Translations under genes and position numbers: made by a program
Source: DAOTXL01 sp034434895
GTDB lineage: Bacteria > Chloroflexota > Anaerolineae > JAAYZQ01
Direction: 5' to 3'
Assembly: GCA_034434895.1 (NCBI GenBank)
Contig: DAOTYI010000269.1
Location: forward strand, 1-11,420
Length of the DNA stretch: 11,420 bases
The notes under the pieces: generated by a model
Told to the model about the DNA's origin: nothing
Databases searched by the model: none
What the model saw: only the letters and a program-made list of their open reading frames with translations
Shown: piece after piece, positions 1 through 6,079 of the stretch
Layout of the letters: the number at the start of each line of letters is the position of its first letter
Numbering within the stretch: the stretch's first letter is position 1

Positions 1-2
1 TT

Positions 3-173
3 CGCCACCGCCTGGCTTTTGCCCTCTCCCTCCTGGGCCTGATCCTGGCCGCCTTGATTGTGGAGCAGAGCCCGGCAGGCGCCTGGGGGATTGTCGAGGG
101 GTGGCTGGAGGCCCGACGTGCCCGGTTCCGCGGCCCTGGAGCCGGGCTACAGGGTCCCTCCCGACGGAAGTAG
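3..173 (+). CDS. C-terminal fragment of a membrane protein (5' end outside window)
   Basis: An open frame enters from the window edge and ends at TAG (171-173), giving 56 residues. It begins with a hydrophobic stretch (LAFALSLLGLILAALIV, about residues 4-20) that looks like a last transmembrane helix, followed by a basic, Arg/Gly-rich tail ending SRRK. The stop lies 4 nt before the ATG of the next glycosyltransferase gene, which fits one operon. The family cannot be named from this tail; a polysaccharide-assembly membrane protein (polymerase, flippase or membrane glycosyltransferase) is an inference from the two glycosyltransferase neighbours. Its Arg-rich end and good codon use argue for real coding sequence, but the fragment is short. 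Confidence 0.55.
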   Translation, partial: RHRLAFALSLLGLILAALIVEQSPAGAWGIVEGWLEARRARFRGPGAGLQGPSRRK

Positions 174-177
174 TGCC

Positions 178-1263
178 ATGCTGTGCCTCTGCTATCTGGC
201 CGACGCCAGCAGCATCCATACCCGCCGTTGGGCGGCCCACTTTGCCCAACGGGGGTACCAGGTACACGTGGTCTCTTTCCTGCCGGGCGAGATCCCCGGC
301 GCGACGGTCCATCTGCTGGACGCCGGACCTGTCAGGCAGGAAGGAGGCAACTGGCCCTACCTGCTGCGCTGGCCGGCTCTGCGCCGCCTGCTCCGTCATC
401 TCCGGCCCGATCTGGTGCACGCCCACTACCTGACCAGCTACGGGCTGCTGGGGGCGTTGAGCGGCTACCGTCCCCTGGTGCTCACCGCCTGGGGCAGCGA
501 TGTGCTGGTCACCCCGCGCCGATCGTGGCTCTATCGCCTCCTGCTCCGCTTCACCCTGGCCCGCGCCGACCTGGTCACCTCCGATGCGGCGGCCATGAGC
601 GAGGAAATGATCCGCCTGGGCCTGCCGGCCGAACGCCTGCTGACCATCCCCCTGGGCGTGGACCGGACCCTGTTCAACGCGGCAGGACGGGACTGGCCTG
701 CCGAGGGCCGGCGGCTGATCAGCACCCGCCAACTGCTGCCCAACACCAACCTGGACACTTTGCTGGCAGCCCTGGCCTTGGCCCGCCATGAACGCCCCGG
801 CCTGACGCTGGACATTGTCGGCGACGGCCCGGAGCGGGGCCGCTGGGGCGAGCTGGCCCGGCAACTCCAGGTGGAGGACTGCCTCCGCTGGCATGGCAGC
901 CTGGACCACGGGCAGATCCCCGCCCACCTGCGCCAGGCCGACCTCTACCTGGCCCTGACCCTGTCCGACAGCACCTCCGTCAGCCTGTTGGAGGCGATGG
1001 CCTGTGGCCTGTTTCCCATTGTGAGCGACCTGCCGGCCAACCGGGAATGGATCACGCCGGGCGTGAACGGCTTTCTGGTGCCGCCGACCGACGTCCGGGC
1101 TGCCGCCGAAGCCATCCTGTCCGCCGCCGCCGACCCGATCTTCCGCCGCCGCGCCGCCGAACAGAACATCGCCCTGATCGCCCACCGCGCCGACTGGCAG
1201 AAGAACATGGATCAGGTAGAGGCTGCCTACCGTGCCCTCATGGGGAGGGACCTGGCCCGATGA
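178..1263 (+). CDS. Glycosyltransferase family 4 (GT-B fold)
   Basis: 361 aa, predicted to transfer an activated sugar to a growing cell-surface glycan or lipid carrier in the cytoplasm. The start is placed at ATG 178 because an upstream extension is Arg/Pro/Gly-rich and overlaps the preceding gene, GGAAG lies just upstream, and the GT4 N-terminal strand (LCYLADASSIHTRRWA) begins here. Visible family features are the N-terminal HTRRWA segment, HAHYLTSYG and TAWGSDVLV in the acceptor domain, IVGDGPERGRW in the nucleotide-sugar domain, and the C-terminal SLLEAMACGLFPIVSD block. The usual EX7E motif appears as D264-x7-E272, a conservative variant. It overlaps the next gene by ATGA (1260-1263), so the two are probably translationally coupled. 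Donor and acceptor cannot be told from sequence. Confidence 0.88.
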   Translation: MLCLCYLADASSIHTRRWAAHFAQRGYQVHVVSFLPGEIPGATVHLLDAGPVRQEGGNWPYLLRWPALRRLLRHLRPDLVHAHYLTSYGLLGALSGYRPLVLTAWGSDVLVTPRRSWLYRLLLRFTLARADLVTSDAAAMSEEMIRLGLPAERLLTIPLGVDRTLFNAAGRDWPAEGRRLISTRQLLPNTNLDTLLAALALARHERPGLTLDIVGDGPERGRWGELARQLQVEDCLRWHGSLDHGQIPAHLRQADLYLALTLSDSTSVSLLEAMACGLFPIVSDLPANREWITPGVNGFLVPPTDVRAAAEAILSAAADPIFRRRAAEQNIALIAHRADWQKNMDQVEAAYRALMGRDLAR

Positions 1264-2297
1264 CCGACACCGGCTGCCCCTATCCCACCGTCACTCTTAT
1301 CATGCCCATCCGCAACGAAGCAGGGTTCATCGAGCGCTCGCTGGGGGCGGTGCTGGCCCAGGACTACCCCGCCGACCGGCTGGAGGTGCTGGTGGTGGAT
1401 GGAATGTCGGACGACGGCACGCGCCAGATCGTGCAGCGGATGCTGGCCGGCCGGCCCAACGCCCGCCTGGTGGACAATCCGCGACGCATCGTGTCCACCG
1501 CCCTGAACCTGGGCCTGGCGGAAGCAGGCGGCGAGATACTTGTCCGGGTAGACGGCCACACCCTCATCGCCCCCGACTATGTGCGGCGCTGCGCCGAGGT
1601 GCTGGCCGAAACCGGTGCCGAGTGTGTTGGCGGCCCCATGCAGGCAGCAGGGGAGACCCCCTTTGGGCAGGCGGTGGCCCTGGCTACCAGCCATCCCTTC
1701 GGCGTAGGCAACTCCCGCTTCCACTATGCCACCGAACCACAACCGGTGGATTCGGTCTACATGGGGGCCTGGCCTCGTCGGATCTTTGCTCAGGGGGGTC
1801 GTTTTGACGAGGAGATGATCCGCAATCAGGACGACGAATTCAACTACCGCCTGCGGGCGGCCGGCGGGCGCATCTGGCTCGACCCGCGCATCCGCTCCAC
1901 CTATTATGCCCGTTCCACGCTGCGCTCGCTGGGGCGACAGTATTTCCAGTACGGCTACTGGAAAGTGCGGGTGTTCCAAAAAGTGCCGGGATCGGCCCAG
2001 GCGCGGCACTGGGCGCCGCCGCTCTTTGCCCTGGCGGTGGTGGGCGGGCTGCCGGCGGCCCTGTTGCTCCCGGCCCTGCGCCCTTTTTACATCGCCGGGC
2101 TGGCCCTCTACCTGCTGACCAGCCTGATCGTCTCGGTCTGCATTGCGGCGCGGGCGGGCTGGCACCACCTGATGCGCCTGCCCCTGGCCTTTGCCACGCT
2201 GCACCTGGCCTACGGACTAGGCTTCTGGGCCGGGATCGTCCACTTTGGACCGCCGTGGAAAAGGGGCATGCGGGCGATTGGAAATCGCACCGGGTAG
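1260..2297 (+). CDS. Glycosyltransferase family 2, ExoA-like, with C-terminal membrane helices
   Basis: 345 aa. The N-terminal half is a GT-A domain: TLIMPIRNE (residues 12-20), the nucleotide-binding VVDGMSDDGT (45-54), the metal-binding acidic motif VRVDGHT (95-101), and a RNQDDEFNYRLR block (188-199) matching the catalytic ED-type motif of succinoglycan-type ExoA enzymes. The C-terminal part carries three likely membrane helices (about 252-272, 275-296, 306-328) and a basic end, so it should sit on the inner face of the cytoplasmic membrane and elongate a polyprenyl-linked glycan. The start ATG overlaps the stop of the GT4 gene. The stop codon lies inside a long palindrome (2290-2324). The sugar specificity is unknown. 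Confidence 0.9.
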   Translation: MTDTGCPYPTVTLIMPIRNEAGFIERSLGAVLAQDYPADRLEVLVVDGMSDDGTRQIVQRMLAGRPNARLVDNPRRIVSTALNLGLAEAGGEILVRVDGHTLIAPDYVRRCAEVLAETGAECVGGPMQAAGETPFGQAVALATSHPFGVGNSRFHYATEPQPVDSVYMGAWPRRIFAQGGRFDEEMIRNQDDEFNYRLRAAGGRIWLDPRIRSTYYARSTLRSLGRQYFQYGYWKVRVFQKVPGSAQARHWAPPLFALAVVGGLPAALLLPALRPFYIAGLALYLLTSLIVSVCIAARAGWHHLMRLPLAFATLHLAYGLGFWAGIVHFGPPWKRGMRAIGNRTG

Positions 2298-2416
2298 CCG
2301 AAGGCAATGCCTTCGGCTGCCCGGCCGTCCGGCTGCGCGGACGGAGGCGTCCACGCCGGTGGACGCCCGGCCGCAGGCCCCTGAGTAGGGGCAGAGCGGC
2401 GCTCTGCCCCTACTTG
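2290..2416. repeat. Cluster of four adjacent palindromes after the glycosyltransferase operon
   Basis: Four hairpin-forming palindromes follow one another: 2290-2305 with 2309-2324 (16 bp, one G-T wobble, loop AAT, containing the GT2 stop codon); 2325-2331 with 2338-2344 (7 bp, perfect); 2346-2354 with 2359-2367 (9 bp, perfect, 4-nt loop); and 2384-2397 with 2401-2414 (14 bp, perfect, loop GGC; core GTAGGGGCAGAGC). None is followed by a T-run, so they are not classical intrinsic terminators. They resemble REP-type palindromic elements that lie between genes and may protect the 3' end of the upstream mRNA or assist Rho-type termination. That they recur in the genome is an inference. Confidence 0.75.
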
Positions 2417-2532
2417 AGTCGCTTACCTTGACGCCTGTGACCCCGCCACCGGCAGGCCAGAGGCCACAGACCCCACCGATCCGCAGTGCAGGCAGGCCCT
2501 CGATCTGCATCCGGCCATCTCCCTCTCCTATT
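2417..2532. other. Non-coding stretch, nothing recognised
   Basis: Between the palindrome cluster and the putative focA promoter there is about 115 bp of C-rich sequence in which I see no convincing gene, RNA or repeat. Short open frames cross it on both strands but have no family resemblance, and those I checked lack a convincing start. Confidence 0.5.
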
Positions 2533-2561
2533 TTGACAGCAGCGCACTCCTGTGGTATATG
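2533..2561 (+). promoter_or_regulatory. Sigma70-like promoter for the formate channel/hdr operon
   Basis: A perfect -35 TTGACA (2533-2538), a 17-nt spacer, and a -10 TATATG (2556-2561) preceded by TGG (extended -10 TGn). It is the best promoter match before the formate channel gene. Transcription would begin near 2568, leaving an unusually long leader of about 245 nt before the ATG at 2815. No other gene start lies between, so focA and the hdr genes downstream are the likely targets. Confidence 0.6.
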
Positions 2562-2567
2562 TACCTT

Positions 2568-2814
2568 GCGCGGTTTCCGCGTGAAGGTTATCGTGCGATG
2601 GGCAATGGTGGCCTGTCCGACGGGGTGCCGGCTCCCAGAGGAGCCGGGGGAAAGCCCCGGCTGAAAGAAGAACCGGGTCTTGCGATGGACGGAGCTGCCT
2701 GCCATGTCTGGAGGTGTTCCACCGCGCGAGGCCCGTTTTTGTGTGTGCCCTGTTTTCCGTCCAGGACAAACCCTGGCCTGTAAAACCATCATTTCAGAGA
2801 CAAGGAGAGAAAAA
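2568..2814 (+). promoter_or_regulatory. Long structured 5' leader of focA, candidate cis-regulatory RNA
   Basis: Three elements stand out. A hairpin CGCGG/CCGCG (2569-2573 with 2577-2581) sits at the expected RNA 5' end. Stem A pairs 2628-2635 (CCGGCTCC) with 2640-2647. Stem B pairs 2642-2649 (AGCCGGGG) with 2655-2662. Stems A and B share 2642-2647, so only one can form at a time; the 6-mer CCGGCT occurs on both sides of the central AGCCGG. Neither stem is followed by a U-run, so a transcription terminator is not evident. The remainder up to the Shine-Dalgarno AAGGAG (2802-2807) shows no clear family. I could not match it to cobalamin, molybdenum-cofactor, fluoride, ZTP or c-di-GMP riboswitch patterns that I know. 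Confidence 0.35.
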
Positions 2815-4089
2815 ATGTCCCAAGAGATTCAGATTGACGCGCTGCCACCTGCCAAGATGGCCGCCAAGATGGAGGATGTGGGCGTCACCAAGTCCAGGTT
2901 GCGCGCGGACACCATGTTCGCCCTGGCCATTCTGGCCGGGGCCTTTATCGGCGCCGGGGCCATCTTTTGCACAACCGTGCTGACCGGCCTGGCCTCGGCG
3001 GGGGTCGGCTACGGCATCCAACGGCTCCTGGGCGGCCTGGTCTTCTGCCTGGGCCTGATTGCTGTCGTCGTGGCCGGGGCGGAGCTGTTCACCGGCAACA
3101 ACCTGATCATCATGGCCTTTGCCAGCGGCAAGGTCACCCTGGCCCAACTGCTGCGCAACTGGGGGATCGTCTATGCCGGCAACTTTGTCGGCTCGATCCT
3201 GACCGCCCTGGTGATGTTCCTGAGCAAGCAGTACACCTTTTCAGGCGGGGCGATCGGCGTCACGGCCATGAACATCGCCAACGCCAAGTGCAGTCTGGGC
3301 TTTGTCCAGGCCATCGCCCTGGGCATTATGTGCAACGCCCTGGTCTGCCTGGCGGTGTGGCTCTGCGCCTCGGCCCGGTCCACCACCGACAAGATCCTGT
3401 CCATCATCTTCCCCATCAGCGCCTTTGTGGCCGCCGGCTTTGAGCACTCGATCGCCAACATGTATTTTATCCCCATCGGGTTGCTGATCAAAGATTTTGC
3501 CCCCGACTCGTTCTGGCAGATGAAGGCTGTTGTGGATGCCGGGATCACGCCGGCCACCTACGCCAACCTGACCTGGGGCGCTTTCTTCCTCAAGAACCTG
3601 CTGCCGGTGACCATCGGCAACATCATCGGCGGCACCGGCTTTGTCGGCCTGGCCTACTGGTTCTGCTACCTGCGGCCCCAGAAAGTGGTGGAAGTGCCCA
3701 AGGCGGTGCCGGCCAGCATCCTGGTGGTGGATGACGATCCCGACTTTGTGGAGATCACCCGCACCATCCTCAGCAAGGAAGGGTACAAAGTCTCTTCGGC
3801 TTCCACCGGTGACCAGGCCCTGCAGATGATGAAGGAAAAGCGGCCCGATCTGGTGCTGTTGGATGTCATGATGACCACCCCCCTGGAGGGCGTTCAGGTT
3901 GCCCGCAAGATGTCGGCCGATCCGGCCCTGAAAGAGATTCCGGTCGTCATGATCTCGAGCATTGACAGCAGCCAGTATGCCGCGTCGCTGCCGGATGATG
4001 TGCATCTGCCGATTGACGCCTGGATCAGCAAGCCGGTCAAGCCGGAGCATCTGCTGAGCACGGTACGGCGCTTCTTCACCAAGAAGTAA
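2815..4089 (+). CDS. focA: Formate/nitrite transporter (FNT) channel fused to a response-regulator receiver domain
   Basis: 424 aa. Residues about 25-285 are an FNT-family channel: six hydrophobic segments, an AGAFIGAGAIF start of the first helix, AELFTGNN in the omega-loop region, and the signature GFEHSIANMYFIP with the pore His at 211 (His209 in E. coli FocA). A short linker (PQKVVEVPKAVPA) leads to a complete receiver domain, residues 302-424, with ILVVDDDP (acidic D306-D308), phospho-acceptor D350 in LLDVMM, S381 in MISS and K406 in SKPV. The start ATG has AAGGAG 7 nt upstream; earlier in-frame sequence is non-family leader. The domain would lie in the cytoplasm, where FNT termini are known to gate the pore, so phosphorylation control of formate flux is a reasonable inference. 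No histidine kinase is in the window. Neighbours (hdr, fdhA) make formate the likely substrate; nitrite or another small anion is not excluded. Confidence 0.92.
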   Translation: MSQEIQIDALPPAKMAAKMEDVGVTKSRLRADTMFALAILAGAFIGAGAIFCTTVLTGLASAGVGYGIQRLLGGLVFCLGLIAVVVAGAELFTGNNLIIMAFASGKVTLAQLLRNWGIVYAGNFVGSILTALVMFLSKQYTFSGGAIGVTAMNIANAKCSLGFVQAIALGIMCNALVCLAVWLCASARSTTDKILSIIFPISAFVAAGFEHSIANMYFIPIGLLIKDFAPDSFWQMKAVVDAGITPATYANLTWGAFFLKNLLPVTIGNIIGGTGFVGLAYWFCYLRPQKVVEVPKAVPASILVVDDDPDFVEITRTILSKEGYKVSSASTGDQALQMMKEKRPDLVLLDVMMTTPLEGVQVARKMSADPALKEIPVVMISSIDSSQYAASLPDDVHLPIDAWISKPVKPEHLLSTVRRFFTKK

Positions 4090-4103
4090 AAATCTGTGAA
4101 CTG

Positions 4104-4142
4104 CCCCGGTGCCAGGCGCCTGACAGGTGCCTGGCACCGGGG
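4104..4142. repeat. 17-bp perfect-type palindrome between focA and hdrCB
   Basis: Arms 4104-4120 and 4126-4142 pair over 17 bp with a single G-T wobble (4118/4128) around the 5-nt loop TGACA. The core GGTGCCAGGC is repeated inverted. No T-run follows, so it is not an obvious terminator. It occupies most of the 69-bp gap and ends about 16 nt before the hdrCB start, next to its Shine-Dalgarno-like GAAAGGG (4147-4153). It could stabilise the focA 3' end, trim expression of hdrCB relative to focA, or be a dispersed REP-like repeat. Confidence 0.8.
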
Positions 4143-4158
4143 GAAGAAAGGGACGATT

Positions 4159-5427
4159 ATGGCTCAACAAGCAGTCCTCCGGCTGGAGGGCAAACCTCCA
4201 GCAGAGATGACCGACATTCTGGAAGCAATCGCGCCCTGCTACCAGTGCGGTACCTGTTCGGCCACCTGCCCGACGGCCTATGCGATGGACTATTCCCCCC
4301 GGGCCTTGTGGCGTCTGGTAGAGCTGGGGGCACGGGATGAGGTTTTGAACTCGAACACCTTCTGGATGTGCACCGCCTGTTACAGTTGCACGGTGCGCTG
4401 TCCGCGCGATATTCCCATCTCGGAATCTATGCGCCAGTTGCGCGAACTGTACATCCAGCAGGACGTTGGCCCGTTGCGAGGGGGGCTGAGTGCAGTGCTG
4501 GATGCCGTAGCCACCCGACACAACATCGCCAACGAGCCAAACGACACCCGCCTGATCTGGAGTGAGAATCTGCCCCAGCGTCCGCCACAACTGGAAACCC
4601 GGCAGGCCGAGGTCCTCTACTTCGTGGGCTGTGTCGGGGCTCTCTTCCCCCAGACCTATGCCATCCCCCAGAGTTTCGTCCAGATCCTGGGGCAGGCCAA
4701 CGTGGACTATACGGTGCTCGGCGGCGAGGAATGGTGTTGTGGCTACCCGGTCTACGGGGCCGGGAGGAAAGAGCGCCTGGCCGAGATGGCCGAACACAAC
4801 TGCGCCCGCCTGGCCGAGACAGGAGCCAGGACCCTGGTCACCACCTGCCCCTCCTGTTACTACACCTGGCATCATCTCTATCCCGAAGTCCTGGGGCATG
4901 AGATCCCGGTCGAGATCCTGCACGCTACCGAGTTGATCGCCCGGCTGATTGACGAGGGCAGGCTTGAGCTGGGGCCGATTGAGGATGTGGTGACCTACCA
5001 CGACCCGTGCGATCTGGGTCGCAAGAGCGGCGTCTATGATGCGCCGCGACAGGTGCTGCGCAGCATCCCCGGCCTGACCTTCCTGGAAATGGCGCAACAC
5101 GGCGCCGACAGCCTGTGCTGTGGCGGGGGAGGGGACATCGCCATGTACGCCCTCGACGTGTCGGCGGACGTGGCTCAGCGGCGGATGCGTCAGGCGGAGA
5201 TGGTGGGGGCACGCTATATCGTCTCGGCCTGCCAGCAGTGCAAGCGCACCCTGGCCGACGGGGCACGCAAGGCCCGCATCCGCATCCGGCCGATTGACAT
5301 CACCGAACTGGTGTGGCAGTCGGTGCAGAACGCCCAGGCCGGGATCAAACCGCCGGCAGCCAAACCGGCCGAAAAACCCAAAGCGGCCAAACCCAGGCGC
5401 TGGGGGGAGGCGGGAGAAGAGAAGTGA
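4159..5427 (+). CDS. hdrCB: Fused heterodisulfide reductase-like HdrC-HdrB subunit (HdrD-type)
   Basis: 422 aa joining two subunits that are separate in HdrABC. Residues 1-100 are HdrC-like with two [4Fe-4S] motifs (C27-x2-C30-x2-C33-x3-C37 and C71-x2-C74-x2-C77-x3-C81). Residues 150-395 are HdrB-like with two CCG domains: C158, C193-C194-G, C230-x2-C233; and C284, C320-C321-G, C358-x2-C361. In HdrB these bind the noncubane [4Fe-4S] clusters that reduce a disulfide. The same order is found in Methanosarcina HdrD. There is no membrane helix, so a cytoplasmic complex with HdrA is expected. The tail (about 397-422) is a Lys/Pro/Ala-rich, probably disordered extension. The start at ATG 4159 is chosen because the upstream in-frame sequence is the palindrome and GAAAGGG precedes it. 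The natural electron acceptor in a bacterium without coenzyme M/B is unknown. Confidence 0.93.
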   Translation: MAQQAVLRLEGKPPAEMTDILEAIAPCYQCGTCSATCPTAYAMDYSPRALWRLVELGARDEVLNSNTFWMCTACYSCTVRCPRDIPISESMRQLRELYIQQDVGPLRGGLSAVLDAVATRHNIANEPNDTRLIWSENLPQRPPQLETRQAEVLYFVGCVGALFPQTYAIPQSFVQILGQANVDYTVLGGEEWCCGYPVYGAGRKERLAEMAEHNCARLAETGARTLVTTCPSCYYTWHHLYPEVLGHEIPVEILHATELIARLIDEGRLELGPIEDVVTYHDPCDLGRKSGVYDAPRQVLRSIPGLTFLEMAQHGADSLCCGGGGDIAMYALDVSADVAQRRMRQAEMVGARYIVSACQQCKRTLADGARKARIRIRPIDITELVWQSVQNAQAGIKPPAAKPAEKPKAAKPRRWGEAGEEK

Positions 5428-5428
5428 A

Positions 5429-5725
5429 ATGAGCAGTACGACCCTGGTAAAAGAGATCTCCTCGCTGATCGGCTTATCAGAAGAAGATCTGGTAGAGAGT
5501 AGCATCGCCGCCTACTTGCGCGAGAAAAAGCGTCTGCTCATGGCCGAGCAGTTCGAGATCTTGACCCGCTATCAGGCTACCTCCAGGGAAGAAATCCGGG
5601 CCAGGATCGAGCAAGGACAGATCCACGATCACCCCGCCTGGGAGGACTATATCGAGCTGACCAACCTGGCCCAAGAGCTACAAAGGACCGAGGATGCTCT
5701 TGACGCTCTGGCAAAGGCTGCGTAG
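5429..5725 (+). CDS. Small helical protein, putative antitoxin partner
   Basis: 98 aa, starting one base after the hdrCB stop with GGAGAAGAG (5412-5420) upstream. It is predicted mostly helical and charged, with a middle segment REEIRARIEQGQIHDHPAWEDY and a C-terminal coiled stretch LAQELQRTEDALDALAKA. No metal, redox or membrane motif is present, so it does not look like an Hdr subunit. Its 3' end overlaps the next gene by 32 nt, the arrangement typical of antitoxin-toxin pairs, and that next gene belongs to a toxin-like family. I do not recognise a named family; antitoxin is inferred from partner, size and order. Confidence 0.72.
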   Translation: MSSTTLVKEISSLIGLSEEDLVESSIAAYLREKKRLLMAEQFEILTRYQATSREEIRARIEQGQIHDHPAWEDYIELTNLAQELQRTEDALDALAKAA

Positions 5726-6065
5726 CATCGCTCACTCCGATTTCTCGGACATTGTAGTGCAGACCGAACTTCTGCTCTCCACAGCGGGTCGGGTGCGGAA
5801 ACTGAGAATTCACCTGTTGGACGGCAGTTTCGTGGATGTCTGGCTCTCTGAAGAGGGAGACTATGCATTTCACTGGGAGCGGCGTTTTGTGGACGGCACG
5901 ATCTATCGTCATGACAATGCTCCCCATTGGCGATGGAAATCTGTCAGCACGTTTCCAAAGCACTTTCACAACGGGACAGAGGACCATGTCACGGCGAGTC
6001 AAATCAGTGATTCGCCATCCGAAGCCCTGGAGGAATTCCTGTCCTTTGTCAGGACAAAACTGTGA
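5694..6065 (+). CDS. DUF6516 / TumE-like toxin-family protein
   Basis: 123 aa, soluble. The blocks KLRIHLLDGSFVDVW (36-50), DYAFHWE (56-62), YRHDNAPHW (71-79) and TFPKHFHNG (86-94), followed by a helix ALEEFLSFVRTKL at the end, are the pattern I know from DUF6516, a family listed in databases as a TumE-type toxin-antitoxin component. The biochemical activity is not evident; conserved D/H/W residues could form an active site. It overlaps the upstream putative antitoxin by 32 nt and its stop overlaps the region just before hdrA. Hand count gives 161 G+C in 300 bases at 5761-6060 (54%), below the neighbouring hdr genes (a 60-base sample of hdrA gives 68%), which suggests separate origin. Start at ATG 5694 is the most upstream plausible one. 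Confidence 0.75.
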   Translation: MLLTLWQRLRSIAHSDFSDIVVQTELLLSTAGRVRKLRIHLLDGSFVDVWLSEEGDYAFHWERRFVDGTIYRHDNAPHWRWKSVSTFPKHFHNGTEDHVTASQISDSPSEALEEFLSFVRTKL

Positions 6066-6079
6066 GCGAGGACATTCGT

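Noticed and set aside
58..177. N-terminal extension of the GT4 protein from an upstream start
   Set aside because: It overlaps the coding tail of the preceding gene, has no family similarity, and ATG 178 starts exactly at the GT4 first strand.
2628..2662. Group II intron domain V or a known riboswitch
   Set aside because: The stem with GAAAG loop is superficially similar, but the catalytic triad/bulge and other conserved domains are not visible.
2217..2792. Minus-strand open frame across the intergenic region
   Set aside because: It runs through the palindromes and the GT2 3' end, shows no domain, and an internal start near 2525 with a purine-rich upstream stretch gives only a short peptide without family resemblance.
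4104..4142. Intrinsic terminator after focA
   Set aside because: The stem is strong but followed by purines (GAAGAAAG), not by a T-run.
3241..5505. Long open frame of 754 codons on the minus strand
   Set aside because: It is antisense to clear focA and hdrCB coding sequence, has His/Gly/Gln/Asp-rich low-complexity composition and no recognisable domain; it is a GC-skew shadow.
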